Positions 60,001-64,000 of a DNA stretch of 64,000 nucleotides are shown here, piece by piece; position 1 is the stretch's first letter, and each line of letters starts with the position of its first letter. Under the pieces are notes generated by a model, which worked only from the letters and a program-made list of their open reading frames with translations, had not been told where the DNA came from and made no database searches. Source of the DNA: Notamacropus eugenii (taxonomy: Eukaryota > Chordata > Mammalia > Diprotodontia > Macropodidae); NCBI RefSeq assembly GCF_028372415.1, contig NC_092876.1, forward strand, positions 60,784,385 through 60,848,384. Direction: 5' to 3'. The translations under genes and the position numbers were made by a program.

Positions 60001-61167
60001 AGTGATTCTCTTAAGAGCACCAGGCCCCGCCCCCCACCTCCAGTGGGAAGCTCTCTGCAGCTTGCCTCTTCCTAAGTTCCCACTCCCCACAGCTTGCCTC
60101 CTTCCTTTGGTACTGGGTCCCACTTAACATCATTCACACTGTAATCTGGGTATCCGTGCCATCACCACCAGGGAGTTCTGTGGAGTGTCAGTGCCCACTC
60201 CCAATCAGCTCCAAGTGCTCCGGGCTCTGCCTTGAGAAAGTCTGCTTCACCAGTTCTTTAATCCTGAGGTGAGTAACTCAATACTGGTGAAAACCAAAGG
60301 GGTTTTCAGTTTCAGAAAGGACTGAAAACACGCTGTCTTAAAACGACTTGTTTTAGCCACAACTACTGAGTGTGCAAGTGCATCCCATGAAATGTTCTTG
60401 TGCATTAAAGTGGACATAGTTTACTAGAAGCAGCCTGATGTGTACTGGCCTGGAGTTAGAAAAGCTGGGCTCAAGACCTTCCTAGGCTCCAGTCAATGTC
60501 TTTCTAATGAAGAGGTTGGACAAGATGATCCAATTTTGCCTGGCAAAATTAGTCTGTGATTCCATGACTGACCATTGCTGCATCGGATTTTAAAGGAGGT
60601 CCTTCGGGATGGCTGGCTGAGTGGAACGATGCCTGCAACTTTTAAGAAAGGACCAGTACATACTGGCCGCTGGAAAGAATCAGCTGCTCACTGACCTGCT
60701 CTCCCTCATCACTGAATTTTGACAGCCTCTTTCTGTGGGGCAGGAGTGAGGAAGGAGGTGAGGGAAACCAGTCTGACTTTATTTCCTAGAGGACCTTGAG
60801 GACATGAGGCAAAATCTTATCTTTGAGAAGAAACACCTGGGAATTCAAAAGATTTGAGTTTTGAGGGGCCCATTTTTACTGCCATAAATCTTTAAAGGAC
60901 TACACAGAATGCTTAGGAATTGTAGTTTCTTTTCAGTCTAACTCTAAAGACTGAGAGCCATGCTCACCTTCACCTTCCATTTACGGATAGTTGGGGTACT
61001 AAAAAATAGACAAGATGAATAATCATTTACCTTGCTGTCAGTGGAACCAGGAAAATTCCTTCACTCACCTGCTCCAGGAGAAAGTTATGTACATCTTCCC
61101 CTTCTGGCAAATAGTCCTTCCAACTGAGGCCGGCCTCCCTCCATAAGGCTCCCACTTTCTTATGGCT
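50882..61167 (-). CDS. EIF4G3: EIF4G3, eukaryotic translation initiation factor 4 gamma 3, C-terminal 218 residues (5'-partial at window edge)
   Basis: eIF4G3 is the cytoplasmic scaffold that links eIF4E, eIF4A, eIF3 and PABP during cap-dependent initiation. Five exons of 99, 147, 82, 147 and 182 nt splice in phase into the extreme C terminus. It begins [19 protein letters not shown] (end of the MA3 domain). It then runs through KLDFIESD and [20 protein letters not shown] into the W2/eIF5C-type HEAT domain, where the family binds Mnk kinases, and ends [15 protein letters not shown]-stop. Similarity to the human protein is near-identical by memory; differences include AEQSGKG for AEQNGKG and ADCSTF for ADSSTF. 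The upstream exon, expected to carry LLCKQM, was not found before 64 kb, so the gene continues off the right edge. Confidence 0.97.
51064..52848. other. EIF4G3 last intron
   Basis: Mostly unique sequence without a recognisable repeat. A short TTTTATAGAGGAAAACTAAG at about 52,030 hints at an old MIR fragment. Confidence 0.4.
52849..52995 (-). CDS. EIF4G3: EIF4G3 exon, W2 domain core
   Basis: A long CT-repeat tract and CCAG precede [20 protein letters not shown], then [18 protein letters not shown] and [10 protein letters not shown]. The donor is CCA|gtaagt. A Cys occupies the position that is Ser in human (ADSSTF). Confidence 0.96.
52996..54308. other. EIF4G3 intron with an L2-type tail
   Basis: At about 53,690-53,885 on the plus strand is an L2-like 3' end (AGAATGGGAGCTCTTAGGGG, CAGGACCTGGTATATACTGT, GGCTTAATAAACATAAAT). 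The remainder shows nothing recognisable. Confidence 0.55.
54309..54390 (-). CDS. EIF4G3: EIF4G3 exon, W2 domain helices
   Basis: The acceptor GGTTTTAG opens [18 protein letters not shown], then TAVCKAAII. The donor is ATAG|gtaagt. One base is carried over to complete Ala with the next exon. Confidence 0.96.
56335..57225 (+). mobile_element. L2 LINE 3' portion
   Basis: It starts in the ORF2 3' region (CCAAACTGAACTCATTATCT, CATCCTCCACTCCATCTCTA). It passes through AAAGCCCTTCATAACCTAGC and GATCCAGTGACACTGG to the terminal TAAATACATGCTAACCG. It is the longest plus-strand L2 in the window, with frames broken, and lies in the EIF4G3 intron between 54,390 and 59,673. Confidence 0.85.
57226..59672. 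other. EIF4G3 intron, mostly unique
   Basis: No gene or strong repeat is recognised until a reversed MIR-type fragment at about 59,455-59,565 (TAAGTGATTTATCCATAGTC, GGATGTGAACCCAAGTC). Short open frames here lack recognisable protein features. Confidence 0.4.
59673..59819 (-). CDS. EIF4G3: EIF4G3 exon, linker and start of W2 domain
   Basis: The acceptor GTTTCAG opens [20 protein letters not shown], then [19 protein letters not shown] and [10 protein letters not shown]. The donor is GAG|gtacaa. The serine-rich linker differs slightly from human ([14 protein letters not shown]), and the rest is identical by memory. Confidence 0.96.
59820..61068. other. EIF4G3 intron with one MIR fragment
   Basis: A MIR-type SINE fragment at about 60,430-60,570 on the plus strand (CTGGCCTGGAGTTAGAAAAG, TGAAGAGGTTGGACAAGATG, TCTGTGATTCCATGAC). 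Otherwise the sequence is unique. Confidence 0.5.
61069..61167 (-). CDS. EIF4G3: EIF4G3 exon, end of MA3 domain
   Basis: The acceptor TATTTAG opens [19 protein letters not shown], then [14 protein letters not shown]. The donor is CAG|gtgagt. It is a phase 0/0 exon. Human has READLSWKDF where this reads [10 protein letters not shown]. Confidence 0.95.
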
Positions 61168-61738
61168 CTAAATAACAAACAAATACCCATTCATGGAGGA
61201 GAGGACAAGGCTTTCAAGAAGGTAGTCTGCTGTTCACATAAAAATAAGCTCTTGGTCACATGAACACAAACTGCCTTGGACTCTGGACTGCTAATGTGAC
61301 AAGTGTGTGTACCGGTAAATGCAAATGTGACTTAGGGTTCATTAAAACGATCACCATATGATTCAAACATTTGTCCATGAAGTGGTACATGTGAACTGGT
61401 GTTTAATATTCACACACAAGCACATGCACAGACATGGATACCCACAAAATCTGATGTCTAAGGTTATAAAGCAACTTTCTGGACATCACACTGATGCCAC
61501 TGTTTGATCATGATCATTTATATTATTCTTCATATACTTCTAGGAACCAGACTGTTAATAAAAGATGCAAGCCCTGGACTGACCAGCTCATTATTCCACA
61601 CAGCACCAAGAGTTCTGCAGTTTCCAACTCTTAATACTAAAGATCGTAAACCAGGAATGAGACATTGCTAGGACAAGAAACGCAGGGAGGAGTACAGCTA
61701 GATGAACTAGCTCTGAGACGTTACAATTCGAGGCTGAG

Positions 61739-61924
61739 CTAAAGGAAGAAAGGGACCGTACGACTGACAATGGAAACCAAAGCATCATCACGAACGTACT
61801 GGAGTGCTATGATGAGACAGGGGATGACATGCTCTGAACCATCATGCACAAGGATAGGTACAGTGTCAGGCTCTCCACTGCAGCTTTCACACAAGAAGTC
61901 AGACAGCATTATCCTGCTATACAA
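61739..61924 (-). other. Unassigned open segment in EIF4G3 intron
   Basis: A minus-strand open stretch of 61 codons encodes SDFLCESCSGEPDTVPILV followed by HDGSEHVIPCLIIALQYV, with a CxxC pair. The composition looks protein-like. A second plus-strand frame over the same bases is also open. It matches nothing I know in eIF4G3. It could be an old processed-pseudogene fragment or chance. I do not recognise a family. Confidence 0.25.
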
Positions 61925-62173
61925 AACACAGAGCCTCTAGTTTCTCCAGAAGGGGCAGCCAGCAATGGCCACTGGTTCCTTTAACGTTCTATAAGCCATC
62001 TTTTCTTTTAGCATATGCCAGTATAGACATTTGTCAAATGGAAAATCTATGAATCTGCGAAAACTAACTTCCCATCAAGTAAGGAGACAGCAGAACATGT
62101 GATTTGTTCGATGTGATAATGATCTATTTCAGAGAGAAGGGGAAGATGATCTGGCTATGTTTAGCTCAGATGG

Positions 62174-62617
62174 AAAGGTACCCAGTATGGGCCTAGTGAC
62201 AAACTACAGGTCTATAATTAGAGGGTCAGCCTGGCAAACTGAGAAGAGACTCATCACCAGCTGGCCACCACTGGGAGATGACTTTTCAGTCATGACAATC
62301 TGTGAAGACAATCTACTGAGGTTCATAAAGAGGTTGGGAGAAGCACCATATTAATGAAAGATTGATGTACAGAAGTATCAGAACAAGTGGAAATGAAAGG
62401 TATCCAGTATGGGCCTAGTGACAAACTACAGGTCTATAATTAGAGGGTCAGCCTGGCAAACTGAGAAGAGACTCATCACCAGCTGGCCACCACTGGGAGA
62501 TGACTTTTCAGTCATGACAATCTGTGAAGACAATCTACTGAGGTTCATAAAGAGGTTGGGAGAAGCACCATATTAATGAAAGATTGATGTACAGAAGTAT
62601 CAGAACAAGTGGAAATC
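62174..62617. repeat. Direct tandem duplication, 222-bp unit, two copies
   Basis: Unit 1 (about 62,174-62,395) is followed immediately by unit 2 (about 62,396-62,617), with one visible difference (GTACCCAG versus GTATCCAG). The unit is not a recognised repeat family. It lies in an EIF4G3 intron and does not touch an exon. Confidence 0.97.
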
Positions 62618-62659
62618 AGTCTCCTACTTCCATTTAACTGGGAGTAGGCTTCCAAGAAG

Positions 62660-64000
62660 GCCTGATGGGGACTTGGAAATGCTGGGCTCTGTTATGTCCC
62701 AGTCACTGAGTAACTCTGGGAGAGTCACTGCACCACTTGGGCTGCAGTTTCTCCATCTGCAAAACAGGGATAATGGCCCTTATATGACTGAGGGCTGTGG
62801 TTAAGGTTAAGATTAAAACATTGTTAGAAAAGATTTTGAAGGAGGCTACAGAAATCAGTGTAAGTCATTATTCTCCAAGTATGAAATGTACAGAATGAAA
62901 TGCAACAAAATGGTAGAAGACAAACCCTTGCTGTTGTTGCCCTGGTCTTTGCCCTTCAACCTCCTCCATTTTGCAACCTTCATCTTCACTCCGTGCAGAT
63001 GTCCTCAGGGAGAATCACTTGCACCCAATAAGGATGCTTTTCTCCAAAATCTGGAGTTGTCTGATGCCAGCCAACTGTTTTTCTATCTCTGCCTCTGCCC
63101 CCCAGCTCCTGGCCCTCTCTTGAGTCCTGACCATGACATGTCTCCCTCTTTCCTGTTCCCCCAGCCTGCCCTGGCCCTGCCTCCCAGAGTTGCTGGGGTA
63201 TCAGATGAAGCCATGGACGTGAAGCTCTTGGCAAACCCTAAAGCACTAGAGATTCAACAGATGTCTTTTCCCCTTCCGTCTGGGCCCTGTGGCAGTCTCT
63301 TCTACTTTTGAATCCCTTGCCCCTTTATGCTATGCTCTACCCCCTTTTAATCCTACTGGAAAGCTGTTGACCTTTGCTGGAAAAGTGTTGCACAACCACA
63401 TGCCTTCCGGGTAAATTTACATTCTCTGACCTTGCTTGGACGCTCACTGCCACCTGTCAATGCTGTTTTATCCCACTCTGGAGGGGCCATTTCAAATCTT
63501 CTCTTCTCTACTCCCACCTCCTACCACCCTTTCTCCTCTTCCTCTCAGGAGAGGCCCTGCCCTTGTATGTGAGTGATGCTGTCAGCTGCTCCACACTTAA
63601 AAACCCCTCACCATCACCTCCTTTCCTCTCCCTCCTCCACTTTGGTCTCTGAGGAAGAAGTAGCCCTTCTCAGACAATTCAGTTACCTGTTACCTTGATC
63701 TCATTTCCTGTCTCTTCCACAAATGTTCCCCTTTGACCTGTCTATATCTCCCCTCATCCCCATATTCACTGTCTACTCCTTCCCTATCGCTGGCAAATAC
63801 ACTTGGGGCTGTTTGCACCCAATCCATTAATTTCTAGCTTCTGATGCTTTCCCCTATTGAAAAGTCTCTCTCAAAGCCAACCACCTCTAAAGATCTGAGT
63901 CTAGTGGTCTCTTCTCAATGACGCTCACATCTGTCCTTTGCAGCTGCTGCTGCCCTGCCCTTCTCCCCGCTTCCTCCTTTGTAATGGCTCTCTCCTGGCT
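62660..64000. other. EIF4G3 intron to right edge
   Basis: A MIR-type SINE lies at about 62,660-62,830 on the plus strand (TGAGTAACTCTGGGAGAGTC, TTTCTCCATCTGCAAAACAG). The sequence from about 62,900 to the edge is pyrimidine-rich (CCTCC/TCTCC blocks). No EIF4G3 exon was found here on the minus strand. Confidence 0.5.

Noticed and set aside
1-64000. Endogenous retroviruses or other LTR elements, tRNA and rRNA genes, CRISPR arrays
   Set aside because: I looked for paired LTR-like direct repeats, gag/pol/env-like translations, cloverleaf genes with A and B boxes outside SINEs, and regularly spaced repeats. None could be supported.

Overview
This is mammalian nuclear DNA, most probably from a marsupial. 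Genes are split into short exons with canonical splice sites. One large CpG island lies in an otherwise AT-rich sequence. The repeats are a marsupial mix: L1 3' ends, many old L2, L3/CR1 and MIR/MON1-type core SINEs, and a tRNA-derived SINE of the WSINE1/Mar1 type. The species cannot be told from the sequence. No bacterial-style genes, CRISPR arrays, tRNA or rRNA genes, or paired LTRs were seen.

Two host genes account for the coding content, both on the minus strand and in the same tail-to-head order as on human 1p36.12. HP1BP3 (heterochromatin protein 1-binding protein 3, a linker-histone relative) appears complete. A CpG-island promoter and non-coding first exon lie near 36.6 kb. Twelve coding exons run from 30,891 down to 5,055, and the 3' UTR probably ends near 3.59 kb. 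The splice phases of all twelve exons agree and give a 557-residue protein with three H15 (winged-helix) domains. EIF4G3 (eIF4G-3/eIF4GII) enters from the right edge. Its last five coding exons (61,167 down to 50,882) encode the 218 C-terminal residues, covering the end of the MA3 domain and the W2/eIF5C-like domain.

Layout. 0-3.45 kb: repeats downstream of HP1BP3 (L2, two SINEs, L3/CR1). 3.6-36.65 kb: HP1BP3, whose introns hold L1, L2, L3, SINEs, a mariner-type MITE and a hAT-like MITE. 36.0-38.05 kb: CpG island. 38.05-50.0 kb: intergenic, with scattered SINEs, an unexplained long inverted repeat at 46.97-47.68 kb and a decayed C2H2 zinc-finger remnant near 49 kb. 50.0-64 kb: EIF4G3 3' UTR, last exons and introns, including a nearly perfect 222-bp tandem duplication at 62.17-62.62 kb.

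The two genes do unrelated work: HP1BP3 in chromatin, EIF4G3 in translation initiation. Their adjacency is conserved synteny, not an operon-like link. No new biological system is evident. The observations most worth checking are the inverted repeat, the recent tandem duplication, a GC-AG intron and an altered PxVxL motif in HP1BP3, a possible plus-strand exon beside the CpG island, and an unassigned open segment in an EIF4G3 intron.
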